A DNA stretch of 64,000 nucleotides, taken from NCBI RefSeq assembly GCF_011050415.1, contig NZ_DRFS01000024.1:62001-126000 (forward strand), read 5' to 3'. Below, piece by piece: positions 52,710-61,949 of this stretch; the stretch's first letter is position 1; each line of letters begins with the position of its first letter. The stretch comes from Halomonas sp. (GTDB lineage Bacteria > Pseudomonadota > Gammaproteobacteria > Pseudomonadales > Halomonadaceae). The notes under the pieces are model-generated. The model worked only from the letters and a program-made list of their open reading frames with translations. It did no database searches and had not been told where the DNA came from. A program made the position numbers and the translations under genes.

Positions 52710-53426
52710 CTAGCGCTTATTCCGCTCACGGCGAATCATCCTTACCCGCTCTTTGGCTTTTTGAGGCGTGGAGAGCGGTGTAGTAGCATCATCGGTTGGT
52801 TTGGGGGGCAGCGTTACCCAGGCAAATACCGGCAATGCTAAATGCCAATGAATGGCCGCTAAGCGTAGTGACAGGGTGACTAATAACGCCGCTCCAATCG
52901 CTAGCATAACGGGAGCACCTAGACTATGAAGCAGTACGTAAACCGTACCGCCCGCGATGGCAGCGGTGGCGTAAACCTCCTCACGTAGTACCATCGGCAC
53001 CCGCTGGGCTAGCACATCACGGATCATGCCGCCTGCCACACCGGTCATCATGCCCATCAGCACGGCCACTACACCCGATGTACCTAACATTAAAGCTTTA
53101 TGCGTGCCAATCACGGTAAATAGCGCTAAACCAAAGGCATCAGCGACGGGCAAAAAGCCTCGTGAGAGACGATGAATGTAGTGAAACCCTACCAACGACA
53201 CGCCGACTGTTGCCATAATGACCCACAAGTAAGTTGGATCAGTCACCCAAAACACCGGACGCACTCCCAGCACCAAGTCGCGTAATGTTCCACCACCTAT
53301 CCCAGTGACCGCTGCCAACACCAGCATACCTATCGGGTCCATTCGTGACCGACACGCCAAGATAACGCCTGATAGCGCAAATACCATTACGCCCGCCATA
53401 TCCAGCCAATAAATCACGCCCGTCAC
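52710..53426 (-). CDS. TRIC-type cation channel family protein (YicG/UPF0126)
   Basis: 238 residues, about seven hydrophobic segments in two similar halves. Each half carries the hallmark glycine-rich motif: GGGTLRDLVLG near residue 44 and GGMIRDVLAQ near 131. Prokaryotic TRIC proteins form trimeric K+ channels. The C-terminal ~35 residues are basic (KAKERVRMIRRERNKR). Start GTG preceded by AAGGGGAAG. Confidence 0.9.
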   Translation of the reverse strand: MTGVIYWLDMAGVMVFALSGVILACRSRMDPIGMLVLAAVTGIGGGTLRDLVLGVRPVFWVTDPTYLWVIMATVGVSLVGFHYIHRLSRGFLPVADAFGLALFTVIGTHKALMLGTSGVVAVLMGMMTGVAGGMIRDVLAQRVPMVLREEVYATAAIAGGTVYVLLHSLGAPVMLAIGAALLVTLSLRLAAIHWHLALPVFAWVTLPPKPTDDATTPLSTPQKAKERVRMIRRERNKR

Positions 53427-53515
53427 CCGCTTCCCCTTTATATCCTCATCGTTTAGGCAGGCAGAATAGCACTGTCGTGAGTGTTACTGGCATAGAGCTC
53501 TATCCAAAAAACGGC

Positions 53516-53962
53516 TTAATGCCTTTTTTCATCCAACCACTCCTTTAAGAAAGCGATTTCACTCTCTTGGGCGGCAATGATTTCTTCCGCTAGTTGGCGA
53601 ATTTTTTCATCTTCCCCGTATTGCAGCACTATTTCAGCCATGGCAATAGCGCCTTCATGATGAGGAATCATGCCTTTTGCGAAATCTACATCGGGGTTGC
53701 CAGTAAACGACATTGCCATGTCTTCATGCATTTTATCGTTGGCTGCTTGATAAGCGGCTACTGCGGGGTCATTTGCATGCTGTTGACTTGCTTCCTCATG
53801 ATGGTTATGCCCCTCGTGCTGCTCCTCAGCCTCATGGTGGTGGGCATAGCTGAAGGGAGCTATCAGCAATCCTGCCACTATAAATGGCGCACCCGACGTA
53901 AACCGCTTGCACGTTCTTGAGAAACGCTCATTGATGCCAGACACTTGTTTTGATAACCACAT
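53516..53962 (-). CDS. DUF305 periplasmic His-rich protein
   Basis: 148 residues. Signal peptide to ~40 (FSYA). The mature N-terminus starts with three histidines and holds eight in the first 22 residues, then the DUF305 core with KGMIPHHEGAIAMA. DUF305 proteins such as CopM bind copper or silver in the periplasm, and the histidine cluster fits metal binding; no copper-export genes are adjacent. The ATG at 53962 has AGGAG 7 nt upstream; the GTG at 53968 is too close to it. Confidence 0.85.
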   Translation of the reverse strand: MWLSKQVSGINERFSRTCKRFTSGAPFIVAGLLIAPFSYAHHHEAEEQHEGHNHHEEASQQHANDPAVAAYQAANDKMHEDMAMSFTGNPDVDFAKGMIPHHEGAIAMAEIVLQYGEDEKIRQLAEEIIAAQESEIAFLKEWLDEKRH

Positions 53963-54084
53963 AACCACTCTCCTATGAATAAAAAGTTACACATTAAGTC
54001 TAGAACCTGTGGGCTGCCTGCAGGTCAAGAGGCCGTTAATGAGTTACCCTAGGGGTATGCCATTAATTGGTTTTAGGAGTGTTT

Positions 54085-54579
54085 ATGGATTGGAATCCCG
54101 CCTATACATGGCTAGTGCTGGCGCTACTGCTTAGCTTGGGTGAATTAACATCGGGTGCCATGGTGCTACTGGCACTGGGTATTGCCGCAGCCCTCACAGC
54201 CGCCGTGACTGCGTTGGGATTAACGCTGCCCTGGCAGTTAATCAGTATGGCTGTTTTTACCGGTGTACTGCTGCCTCTATGCGTCATGGTGATTCGTCCA
54301 CGCTTCTCACCCCGTGGCGTAGCCTATGGAACGACAGGGACTGGTGTCGAGAAAGGCAACCACTACACCACGCTACGCCGCGATTTTGATGATGCTACAG
54401 GCATTAAGGTAAACGGTGATTTCTACCGTTTACGCGTACTCGAAAGCGGTAAAACGGAGTTACCCAACGGAACACCGGTCGTGTTCAGACGTTTTGAGGG
54501 CACTACTGCACTGGTCACACTGCATCAGCCCGCAGATATCGACCCTCAAGATGACAATTCCCCACGCAAGGAGCCTTAA
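54085..54579 (+). CDS. NfeD-family membrane protein (YbbK/NfeD1b short form)
   Basis: 164 residues: about three membrane segments in the first ~75 residues, then a C-terminal OB-fold domain (GTTGTGVEKGNHYTTLRRDFDDATGIKVNGDFYRLRVLESGKTELPNGTPV). Short NfeD proteins pair with SPFH proteins, and the SPFH gene starts 2 bp after this stop. Supports assembly or stability of membrane SPFH microdomains. The ATG at 54085 follows AGGAG; the upstream TTG is not supported. Confidence 0.9.
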   Translation: MDWNPAYTWLVLALLLSLGELTSGAMVLLALGIAAALTAAVTALGLTLPWQLISMAVFTGVLLPLCVMVIRPRFSPRGVAYGTTGTGVEKGNHYTTLRRDFDDATGIKVNGDFYRLRVLESGKTELPNGTPVVFRRFEGTTALVTLHQPADIDPQDDNSPRKEP

Positions 54580-54581
54580 CG

Positions 54582-55631
54582 ATGGATTTACCTATTAGCC
54601 CAGGTTTACTCATAAGCCTTATTATTGTTTTGATCGCTGTAATGATCATTTCTAAAGGTTTGATCATTATTCGCCAATCTGAAGTGATGGTGGTTGAGCG
54701 CTTAGGTTCATTCCACCGCGTGCTTGAGAGCGGTATTAACATCATTATTCCCTTCATCGAACAGCCACGTGCTATCACCATGCTGCGCTATCGTAAAATG
54801 GGTGATGAATACACCGCCATGACGTCAGATGAAATCCGTATCGACCGTCGTGAAACGGTAATGGATTTCCCAGGCCAGCCGGTCGTCACCACCGATAACG
54901 TTACGGTGCGTATCAACGGCGCGCTCTACTATCAGATCATTGATCCAAAACGTGCTGTTTATGAAGTGGAAAATATGAGCCAAGCGGTAGAAGTATTGGC
55001 CAAAACCACGCTGCGTTCCGTTGTCGGCAAAATGGAACTGGATAAACTGTTTGAGTCCCGTGCAGAAGTAAACAACGAGATTCAGGCTGCCATGGAAGAG
55101 CCAGCTTCCAAGTGGGGGGTCAAAATCTCACGGGTCGAAGTGCAGGATATCGCCATGCCGGAAGAAGTAGAAACCGCCATGCGCCTGCAAATGGCCGCTG
55201 AGCGTAAGCGGCGTGCCACTGTCACCGAAGCAGAAGGTGAAAAATCGGCAGCGATTGCCATGGCCCAAGGTCAGCGTGAGTCCTCTATCCTTAACGCTCA
55301 AGGTGATAAAGAGTCAGCGATTTTACGCGCCCAAGGTGAGCAGGAATCAATCAGACTAGTGCTTAATGCCATTGGTGACAGCGAAGAGGACAAGCGTACC
55401 GTTGTCGGCTATCTGCTGGGGCAGAGCTATATCAAGGTGCTTCCTAATATGGCCAAAAAAGGCGAGCGCGTGTTCGTACCTTACGAATCTTCGGCGCTGC
55501 TTGGTTCAATGGGCATGTTCCGAGAAATGGCAGGCTCGCCTGAAGATACCGTGGCCAATCATCTTAAAAGCCGCACCAGTGACAACGATTTCCGTAGAGG
55601 AATTGTAGGTGGTGCTGCCAGCGGCCAATGA
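54582..55631 (+). CDS. qmcA: SPFH/Band-7 (QmcA-type stomatin-like) protein
   Basis: 349 residues. N-terminal membrane segment ~8-27 (ISLIIVLIAVMIISKGLIII), SPFH domain ~30-190 (VVERLGSFHRVLESGINIIIPF, EVQDIAMPEEVETAM), and a long helical region with a repeated AQG-x-ES pattern (AQGQRESSILNAQGDKESAILRAQG). Stomatin-like proteins form large cage-like oligomers around membrane proteases. It is coupled to NfeD (2-bp gap; AAGGAG before the ATG). Confidence 0.92.
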   Translation: MDLPISPGLLISLIIVLIAVMIISKGLIIIRQSEVMVVERLGSFHRVLESGINIIIPFIEQPRAITMLRYRKMGDEYTAMTSDEIRIDRRETVMDFPGQPVVTTDNVTVRINGALYYQIIDPKRAVYEVENMSQAVEVLAKTTLRSVVGKMELDKLFESRAEVNNEIQAAMEEPASKWGVKISRVEVQDIAMPEEVETAMRLQMAAERKRRATVTEAEGEKSAAIAMAQGQRESSILNAQGDKESAILRAQGEQESIRLVLNAIGDSEEDKRTVVGYLLGQSYIKVLPNMAKKGERVFVPYESSALLGSMGMFREMAGSPEDTVANHLKSRTSDNDFRRGIVGGAASGQ

Positions 55632-55652
55632 TCATACCCACGTAATAGGTGG

Positions 55653-55686
55653 ACGGGCGGCAGGTTATAAAATCTCTGCCACCCGT
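55653..55686. terminator. Hairpin between the SPFH and symporter genes
   Basis: Arms 55653-55663 (ACGGGCGGCAG) and 55676-55686 (CTGCCACCCGT) form an 11-bp stem, with one G-U pair on the - strand and a C-A mismatch on +. It is better suited to ending the symporter mRNA on -. Confidence 0.5.
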
Positions 55687-55737
55687 GCTTCTTGCTCATC
55701 ACCTAACAGTAAATTGAGAGTCACGCCGATGCGCGCC

Positions 55738-57228
55738 TTAGTAAAGCCGGGTAAAGCCCCGTGGCGCAGATATCCGGAAGAAGCGCTCAACGACCGCCGC
55801 CTGGGTGGCAGGCGTTATTAAGGAGACAATTACAAATACCGGCAGGTTAATCATCAGCCCCCAGAAACCTGCGTGGATCCCCAACGGGTGAGGCCAAAGC
55901 GTGGTAAACGACACGGTCATCAAGAAGCCCGCCACTATGCCTGCCATCACCCCCAAACGTGAAGCGCGTGGCCAGAAGAACATGCCGATAAAGGCAGGCA
56001 GCACTTGAGACGCAAACCCCAACCCCACCAGTAGAATCATCACCAAGCTGCCTGGCTCGGCAATCGCTAATGGCGCCACCACCAGAAACATAATGGGCAA
56101 AATAAGTACCCTGGCCAGCTTGCCGGTTACGCCATCAGTAAGTTTTAACATCGGTTGAAGCACGTCTTTACTGAGCGAAAGTGAGATCGAATGAATAAAC
56201 GGTTCGCTGGAGGACATTGACGCTGCCAAGGTGCCCGCCCCCAGCAACCCGACTAATACCACCGGTAGGTGCTGCATGGCGTATTCAAGCGCAACCGTAT
56301 CGGCTCGGGCCAGCTCAGGCAGCGAGTAAATACCGATAAAGCCCACGACCACCATGGGTAGGATGACAATATAGTAAGTAGGTAGCCATGTAGCGCTACG
56401 GCGAATAGTGCGCGCTGAGGATGCGCTCATCCACTGGGTCCATACCGGTGGCATAAATGAGAACATCGAGACGATGATGGAGGTCGTCCAGAAGCTAAAG
56501 CCCATATCCCCTCCTGCCCCAGGCAAGGTAAGAAACTCACCGTGATCCGCCTGAATGCGCTCAAACACCCCTGCAAAACTTAAGCTGCCAGTAGCACTAT
56601 GCACCGCCCATAGGCCAACCGCCCAGGCAACAATCAGCATTAACACACCCTGGAATGCATTGGTGCGACCAATGGCCCGCTGACCGCTAGCGTAGAGATA
56701 CACCGCAATACAGACGAGCACCAGCACGACGCCCAGCCAAATGGGAATCAAGCCGCCGCTCATGACAAATAGAATATAAGCCGAGCCGATCGTTTGTAGC
56801 ACCGCATAGGCGACTGAACCAATCGCCATAACTAACGCTGCCAGTGCGCCTAATGCGGGACTTTGGTAGCGGTCAGCAATCGCGCTTGCTTGGGTGACGT
56901 GGCCAAATTTTTCGCCGAATGCCCACACCTTGGGGCCAAAATACCAAGCCACCAACGCCAAGTAAGCAAGGTAGATAGCAACGTAAAATACCGCGACACC
57001 TTTGGAGTAAGCCCACCCCGGCGCGCCCATAAAGGTGTAAGCACTCACACTACCGGCTGCAATTAATAGGTAAAGCGTAATAGGGCCCATGCTGCGCCCT
57101 GCCACGCCCCACTCTTCTAGGCTATTCATATCGGCTCTGTTAGCACGTACACCGCGTGCACATAGGCCAATCACCATAGCGATAGCCACATATGTCAGCG
57201 TAATCAGCAGTGGCCAAGGGCTATTCAT
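55738..57228 (-). CDS. Sodium:solute symporter (SSS family)
   Basis: 496 residues, ~13 transmembrane segments. PLLITLTYVAIAMVIGL at the start, GRSMGPITLYLLIAAGSVSAYTFMGAPGWAYSKGVA, and ASMSSSEPFIHSISLSLSKDVLQP near residue 340 are typical of SSS transporters. Linked DUF3311 and amidase genes indicate uptake of an organic acid or amide used by the amidase. The ATG at 57228 is inside the end of the DUF3311 gene (8-bp overlap); a TTG at 57246 is also in frame. Confidence 0.9.
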   Translation of the reverse strand: MNSPWPLLITLTYVAIAMVIGLCARGVRANRADMNSLEEWGVAGRSMGPITLYLLIAAGSVSAYTFMGAPGWAYSKGVAVFYVAIYLAYLALVAWYFGPKVWAFGEKFGHVTQASAIADRYQSPALGALAALVMAIGSVAYAVLQTIGSAYILFVMSGGLIPIWLGVVLVLVCIAVYLYASGQRAIGRTNAFQGVLMLIVAWAVGLWAVHSATGSLSFAGVFERIQADHGEFLTLPGAGGDMGFSFWTTSIIVSMFSFMPPVWTQWMSASSARTIRRSATWLPTYYIVILPMVVVGFIGIYSLPELARADTVALEYAMQHLPVVLVGLLGAGTLAASMSSSEPFIHSISLSLSKDVLQPMLKLTDGVTGKLARVLILPIMFLVVAPLAIAEPGSLVMILLVGLGFASQVLPAFIGMFFWPRASRLGVMAGIVAGFLMTVSFTTLWPHPLGIHAGFWGLMINLPVFVIVSLITPATQAAVVERFFRISAPRGFTRLY

Positions 57229-57448
57229 GGTCGTCTCGCTCGACAATGCGATTACCGATTAGCATGACCACTACGCAGGCGAAAATAACCAGATAGCTCC
57301 ACACCACCATGAGCGGTAACCCCATTAACAGCGTTGCTCGATTGACCAAGCCGATGACCGGCCATGTTCCGGCCACCACCAGCGCCACAAAAGCGATTAA
57401 TAACCCCCAACCTGCACGGGAAGTGGGCAGTACCAATAAACGTCGCAT
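57221..57448 (-). CDS. DUF3311 small membrane subunit
   Basis: 75 residues with two hydrophobic segments (~12-33 and ~42-65). DUF3311 proteins are encoded directly before SSS transporters and are thought to be small accessory subunits. Start ATG after AAGGGAA; 18 bp from the amidase stop; overlaps the symporter start by 8 bp. Confidence 0.85.
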   Translation of the reverse strand: MRRLLVLPTSRAGWGLLIAFVALVVAGTWPVIGLVNRATLLMGLPLMVVWSYLVIFACVVVMLIGNRIVERDDHE

Positions 57449-57465
57449 ATAGGTTCCCTTCTTCG

Positions 57466-58875
57466 TTATTTAACCTCAGTCTTTGCGACTGGCAGCGCTG
57501 GCCAACGCAGTGGCAACGCCAAACGCTTTTCTAGCTGCCGTGCCAGCTTCAGCACAAAATGATCAGCAAAACGTGGGCCAATTAACTGCACTCCAATGGG
57601 CATATTTCCACGGCTAAACCCCGCATTGAGCGAGATCGCGGGCTGCTCGCCCATATTCCACGGCACGTTATAAACAATGTGCTCAAAAGGCTGGCGAGAA
57701 TCATTGGTGGGCGATGGCCACTCAGCAGGAAAATCGATATTTGGCGTGGTAGGTGAAATGACCGCATCCACCTCCTCAAATACCGATTCTGTCGCACGAC
57801 GCATGTACATGGTTTGTTGAAACCCCTGAACCACCTCCACACCACTTAAGCGTGCGCCACCGTCCGCCCAGGCCAAAATGGCGGGTAGCACTTGCTCACG
57901 CTCTTCTGGCGAGAGTTTTATTAGCTCGTTCCATTGACGAGCCTGCCAAAAGCGATCCAGCCCATCCAACATTTCGCGGGTGAGTACTGGCGCCAGCGGC
58001 ACCAGGGTTGCCCCGGCGGCTTCGAGTTTCTTCGCAGCTTGCTCAACGTGATGGCGAATCTCATTATCCAGGGGCAGACCACACCCCGCCTCCATCATGA
58101 CGCCAATCCGCAAGCCTTTTATATCTAGCGTTAAGTTCTGCCAATCAATATTTTCCGGTGGCAAGCGCATCGCGTCGCGTCTATCTGTACGGGCAAGCGT
58201 CGACATCATTAGCGCCGCATCATCAACACTGCGTGTCATTGGCCCGGCGCAGCGACCCACATAATACGGATCAATAGGGACACGACCTAAGGTGGGCTTA
58301 AAGCCCACCACGCCACACCATGCTGCGGGCAGGCGTATGGAACCACCGATATCAGTCCCCACATGCAGTGGGCCAAACCCAGCCGCGGCGGCGGCTCCCG
58401 CGCCAGAGCTTGAACCGCCGGTATTGCAGGCTAAATTCCATGGGTTACGGGTTAACCCATGAAACGACGAAAGTCCTGAGGAGAGCATGCCAAAATCGGG
58501 ACAGGTGGTTTTCGCCAGCACCACCGCGTTGTCTTCCGCTAAACGCGCGGCGGGTGGTGCGTCTTCAGTCGCAACCATCTGCTCACCCAACCCCGTTCCC
58601 CCTGGTATTGGCAAGCCCTTAGTGGCAATCAACTCTTTTATGGTCACAGGCACACCATCCAGTACACCGCTAGGTTTGCCCTTAGCCCAGCGCTGGGTAG
58701 ACGCCTCAGCAGCCTCGATAAAGGCATCAGGCCGGTAGGCATACAGCGCGTTAACGTGCGGCTCCCACTGTGAGACATGCTTGACCAGGGCATTTGCCAC
58801 TTCAAGAGGGGAAAACGTTTTAGTGCGGTAGCCATTAAGAAGCTGTATGGCAGTTAGTTGGTGTAGTTCAGGCAT
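57466..58875 (-). CDS. Amidase signature family hydrolase
   Basis: 469 residues. The catalytic Ser-cis-Ser-Lys triad is K80 (VTIKEL), S155 (GGSSSGAG) and S179 (GTDIGGSIRLPAAWCG). Cytoplasmic, hydrolysing a carboxamide; the substrate cannot be deduced. It leads an operon with DUF3311 and a sodium:solute symporter, so the transporter probably brings in its substrate or product. A 24-codon LysR remnant lies upstream on the same strand, suggesting that the operon has lost its regulator. Confidence 0.92.
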   Translation of the reverse strand: MPELHQLTAIQLLNGYRTKTFSPLEVANALVKHVSQWEPHVNALYAYRPDAFIEAAEASTQRWAKGKPSGVLDGVPVTIKELIATKGLPIPGGTGLGEQMVATEDAPPAARLAEDNAVVLAKTTCPDFGMLSSGLSSFHGLTRNPWNLACNTGGSSSGAGAAAAAGFGPLHVGTDIGGSIRLPAAWCGVVGFKPTLGRVPIDPYYVGRCAGPMTRSVDDAALMMSTLARTDRRDAMRLPPENIDWQNLTLDIKGLRIGVMMEAGCGLPLDNEIRHHVEQAAKKLEAAGATLVPLAPVLTREMLDGLDRFWQARQWNELIKLSPEEREQVLPAILAWADGGARLSGVEVVQGFQQTMYMRRATESVFEEVDAVISPTTPNIDFPAEWPSPTNDSRQPFEHIVYNVPWNMGEQPAISLNAGFSRGNMPIGVQLIGPRFADHFVLKLARQLEKRLALPLRWPALPVAKTEVK

Positions 58876-59032
58876 CGAATCACCTTATGCTGTCGTTATC
58901 CATAAGCTCAGCATGAACCCACACTGTGCCTTCTGCTATTTCAATATTGACCGCAGCGTGTCCACATTTTGCACACCTAGACGCCAGCTCTAGGGACTTA
59001 TCAACGCCTGAAGTGCGCGCCCCAACAGCGAA

Positions 59033-59107
59033 TTAAACCACCGCTTGGCGCAGCGAACGACAGCGTGCAACAGTATCGAAGTAGCGTAACGCTCGCCCAC
59101 TGACCAT
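59033..59107 (-). pseudogene. LysR regulator remnant (N-terminal 24 codons only)
   Basis: On - a frame from ATG at 59107, with AAGGGG 5 nt upstream, reads MVSGRALRYFDTVARCRSLR plus QAVV and then TAA at 59033. This is the start of a LysR winged HTH (LRYFDTVARxxSLRQA), but the recognition helix and the rest are missing. It precedes the amidase operon. Confidence 0.65.
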
Positions 59108-59133
59108 AGATGCCCCTTGGATACGTGGCCTAC

Positions 59134-59610
59134 TTAATTCACTAGCTGCCGCGCCATTACCGTGACCTGCTCTCCCCGATACTCAACAAGCTCGACATCC
59201 TGCCAACCCAAACGTCGATAAAGCGCCTGCTGATCGGGAGTGTACAAATAGAAATGCTGAATGCCATTTTCCAGGGCCTCTTCTTCCACCTGCTGCACTA
59301 ATGAAGAAGCAATACCCTGTCCCCGCCATTCAGGCACCACAAATACCGACGCAAGCCATGGCGTAAGTTCGGGACGAATACTCATATCATCAGCAATCAG
59401 GCTGGCAGTGCCAACAGGGATTGTGCCTTGCATGGCTACAAAGATAGAAGGCACACCTCCTTGCCCACACTCGGCCTTTAAACGTGCAATCGCTTGCGCT
59501 AGCGTGAGCCCAGGGTGCAAATGGCCCCAGGATTCAAATGTCCAGCCCGCCACTGTTTCAGCATTGGGATCATCAGCATTTAGCCGTTGAATGGTGATAT
59601 CGCCCTGCAT
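59134..59610 (-). CDS. GNAT-family N-acetyltransferase
   Basis: 158 residues. Acetyl-CoA pyrophosphate-binding motif at ~93-108: VVPEWRGQGIASSLVQQ. Also FYLYTPDQQALYRRLGWQDVE near the C-terminus. Substrate unknown. ATG after GGAG. Ends 26 bp before the LysR remnant on the same strand. Confidence 0.88.
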   Translation of the reverse strand: MQGDITIQRLNADDPNAETVAGWTFESWGHLHPGLTLAQAIARLKAECGQGGVPSIFVAMQGTIPVGTASLIADDMSIRPELTPWLASVFVVPEWRGQGIASSLVQQVEEEALENGIQHFYLYTPDQQALYRRLGWQDVELVEYRGEQVTVMARQLVN

Positions 59611-59685
59611 GGTTTGCTCCAGACCTTATTTAGCAGAAGCGAATACATTAGCGGCAAATAAGGAGTAGCGCTATAGCGCGTCAAG

Positions 59686-60360
59686 TCAGCGAGTGGCAAG
59701 CGGCTGCCCCCACTTATCGCCATGCACCAGATCACTTAACGGCAAGCGAGAACGCCAGCCTTTCGCTTCAAGTTCAGGCTGGTCTAAAAACTCGCTCACA
59801 TAGCCAAGACAGAGATATGCCAGCGGGTAAACATGCTCAGGTAGGTTCAGCGCCGTGCTTAGCTGCTCCTGATTTAGAATACTCACCCAACCCACGCCAA
59901 TACCTTCCGCCCGCGCCGCCAGCCAGAGGTTTTGCACTGCTAGGCAGGTACTAAACAGGTCGGTATCGACAATGCTGTTGCGCCCTAGCACATGGGCGCC
60001 ACCCCTGCTCCGGTCACAGGTAATACAGAGATTAAGCGGGCTCTCCATAATCCCTTGCAGCTTTAGAGTTCGGTAACGATCGTGGCGCTCGCCTTCAAAG
60101 CGCTCGGCGGCCTTCTGGTTCTCCTGCTCAAATATCCCCAGCACCGCTTCCCTGACACTGTGACTTTCAATCACGATGAAATCCCAGGGCTGCATAAATC
60201 CCACTGAAGGCGCATGATGCGCGGCCTCCAAAAGGCGGGCCAGTACATCAGGAGGTATTCTGTCGGGCAGAAATTGCGAGCGCACATCGCGCCGCTCGTG
60301 TATGGCGCGGTAGAGCCCACGGCGCTCAGCATCGGAAAAACGGTGGTTCGAGGTGGTCAT
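59686..60360 (-). CDS. bluB: 5,6-dimethylbenzimidazole synthase BluB
   Basis: 224-residue nitroreductase-fold flavoenzyme that fragments FMNH2 with O2 to make the lower ligand of vitamin B12. RRDVRSQFLPDRIPPDVLARLLEAAHHAPSVGFMQPWDF at the N-terminus and GGAHVLGRNSIVDTDLFSTCLAVQNLWLAARAEGIGVGWVSIL are diagnostic of BluB rather than other nitroreductases. No other cobalamin genes lie in the window. ATG context weak (AAGG). Confidence 0.93.
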   Translation of the reverse strand: MTTSNHRFSDAERRGLYRAIHERRDVRSQFLPDRIPPDVLARLLEAAHHAPSVGFMQPWDFIVIESHSVREAVLGIFEQENQKAAERFEGERHDRYRTLKLQGIMESPLNLCITCDRSRGGAHVLGRNSIVDTDLFSTCLAVQNLWLAARAEGIGVGWVSILNQEQLSTALNLPEHVYPLAYLCLGYVSEFLDQPELEAKGWRSRLPLSDLVHGDKWGQPLATR

Positions 60361-60417
60361 GGCGCTGATTGGGCCTTTTGCTGATCTGTTTTATAGACAG
60401 TAAGAGTCTACACGAGC

Positions 60418-61173
60418 TCAGCCTAGCCGCCATCTCAGCGGGTTTGTTTGGCGTAAAACGCCATCTTCGTCCCAGTCATCCCATCCGGTAAAGGGGATGG
60501 GCAGTTCGCTGTCCAAGTTTCTCAGACGATCTACCCAAGCCGCTTTGCAGACCTCTAGGTGACCAATGATGTCAGCTTCCTCTTGGTAACGAATACCGCC
60601 GCCCTGAATGCCGTAGCTCACCTGAGGCGCCAGCACGTCAAAGCCAACGTAGTACAACGATGCGTGTATGGGCCACAGCCAGTGCACCATATTGCCAGCT
60701 CGGCCAAAAGGCTGAAATGCTTTCTCCGGTGAGCCCGTGGTGACTGATAGCATCGCCTTCCTACCGCGATAGTAGCCTCTGTCGTAACGCATGCGGCTGG
60801 TATAGCGCCCGCCATACACCAACACCCGATCAAACCAGCCTTTCAAAATGGCAGGCTGGGCGTGCCACCATAAGGGAAACTGGAAGATCACCAAGTCAGC
60901 CCACTCCAACCGCGCCAACTCCCGCTGGACATCCTGCGGTAATGTGTTTTTCTCGTAGTGAGCCCGCTGCTCATTGAGGGGATAGAAGTAGTCCGACGCC
61001 ACGGCGCTATGCGGATATTGCTCAGGGCGCTCCACCGGATCAAACTGCTCAGCATAGAGATCATCCACTTCCACTGTATGCCCCTCGCCCACCAGCTGTT
61101 CTACCGCCTCATCCACTAGGCCGCCATTAAACGACTTGCGTTCAGGATGAGCCAAGACGATCAACACATTCAT
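60418..61173 (-). CDS. NAD(P)H dehydrogenase (quinone), flavodoxin-like fold (NQO1/KefF type)
   Basis: 251 residues. MNVLIVLAHPERKSFNGGLVDEAVEQL opens the Flavodoxin_2 fold, and FQFPLWWHAQPAILKGWFDRVL and KAMLSVTTGSPEKAFQPFG form the FMN site. Two-electron quinone reductase, likely for quinone or azo-compound detoxification. AGGGGAAG precedes the ATG. A truncated LysR gene is divergent from it, 88 bp away, so its original regulator is broken. Confidence 0.9.
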   Translation of the reverse strand: MNVLIVLAHPERKSFNGGLVDEAVEQLVGEGHTVEVDDLYAEQFDPVERPEQYPHSAVASDYFYPLNEQRAHYEKNTLPQDVQRELARLEWADLVIFQFPLWWHAQPAILKGWFDRVLVYGGRYTSRMRYDRGYYRGRKAMLSVTTGSPEKAFQPFGRAGNMVHWLWPIHASLYYVGFDVLAPQVSYGIQGGGIRYQEEADIIGHLEVCKAAWVDRLRNLDSELPIPFTGWDDWDEDGVLRQTNPLRWRLG

Positions 61174-61261
61174 TCTTCGCTTCCCCTATTGATTGGTTCA
61201 ACGACAGACTAGCCTGTTCAAATACGCTCAAACATTCGCGAAAAATGACAACTCAGTTTGC

Positions 61262-61420
61262 ATGAATGAACAGCAAATAAGGTGGGACGAGCTAGCGATT
61301 GCAGAGGTGGGGTCGCTATCCAGCGCCAGCCAAGCGCTGCGTATCAGCCATGACAACGTCTTCAGGTGTTTAAGCGAGATGGAACAAAGTCTAGGCGTGA
61401 CTCTTCTCAATAGTGGCTAA
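61262..61420 (+). pseudogene. LysR-family regulator remnant (HTH domain only)
   Basis: 52 codons from ATG at 61262: RWDELAIAEVGSLSSASQAL and a second helix pair ending EMEQSLGVTLLNSG, then a stop. This is a LysR DNA-binding domain; a functional LysR has ~300 residues. The next gene starts 20 bp later, so the effector domain is deleted. The frame opens earlier at 61193 but shows no family similarity there. Confidence 0.75.
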
Positions 61421-61439
61421 GTTGCCACTGCGACACACA

Positions 61440-61928
61440 TCACTCCTGCTCCAATCCCGCCAAGAACTGTTTAAGCAGCTCATCGAGTTGCGCTCGTTGA
61501 TCTTCAGTCAAGCCGCTTACCAGCTGCGCCTGGGTTTCCACATGAGCAGCAACGGCTTCATCGATTAACTCGAATCCACGCTGGGAAAGAGAGATGAGAA
61601 AACCACGACCATCGTCGGGGTTTTTGACCCGCTTGATCAAACCCGCCTTTTCCAGTTGATTGATGCGGTGAGTCATGGTGCCTGAAGTCACCATGGTGGA
61701 TGCCATCAAATCCCCAGGTGATAGCGCGTAGGGCGCTCCCTCACGGCGAAGAGTTGCCAGAACGTCAAAGCTCGCGTCGGTCAGACCGTATTTCGCCCAG
61801 GTCTTCTCCATCACGCGTATTAAAGCGTGGTTAAGCCGTTTGACCCGCCCGATGGTAGCCATCGGCGCTACATCGAGGTCAGGCCGCTCCTGCCGCCACT
61901 GTTTGAGAATGTTGTCTACATGATCCAT
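61440..61928 (-). CDS. MarR-family transcriptional regulator
   Basis: 162 residues. The winged HTH at ~45-115 contains ALSPGDLMASTMVTSGTMTHRINQLEKAGLIKRV and a wing with NPDDGRGFLISLSQRG. MarR proteins are usually repressors relieved by phenolic or oxidative signals. Divergent from the EamA gene; two perfect palindromes in between are its probable operators, giving autoregulation and control of the exporter. Confidence 0.92.
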   Translation of the reverse strand: MDHVDNILKQWRQERPDLDVAPMATIGRVKRLNHALIRVMEKTWAKYGLTDASFDVLATLRREGAPYALSPGDLMASTMVTSGTMTHRINQLEKAGLIKRVKNPDDGRGFLISLSQRGFELIDEAVAAHVETQAQLVSGLTEDQRAQLDELLKQFLAGLEQE

Positions 61929-61949
61929 GAGCGTATTTTGCGCTTAATT

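Noticed and set aside
58876..59032. 51-codon open stretch after the LysR remnant stop, containing RCAKCGHAAVNIEIA
   Set aside because: In frame with the remnant but without a start codon or ribosome-binding site. The CxxCGH piece hints at a zinc-ribbon fragment, but the evidence is too thin to call a gene.
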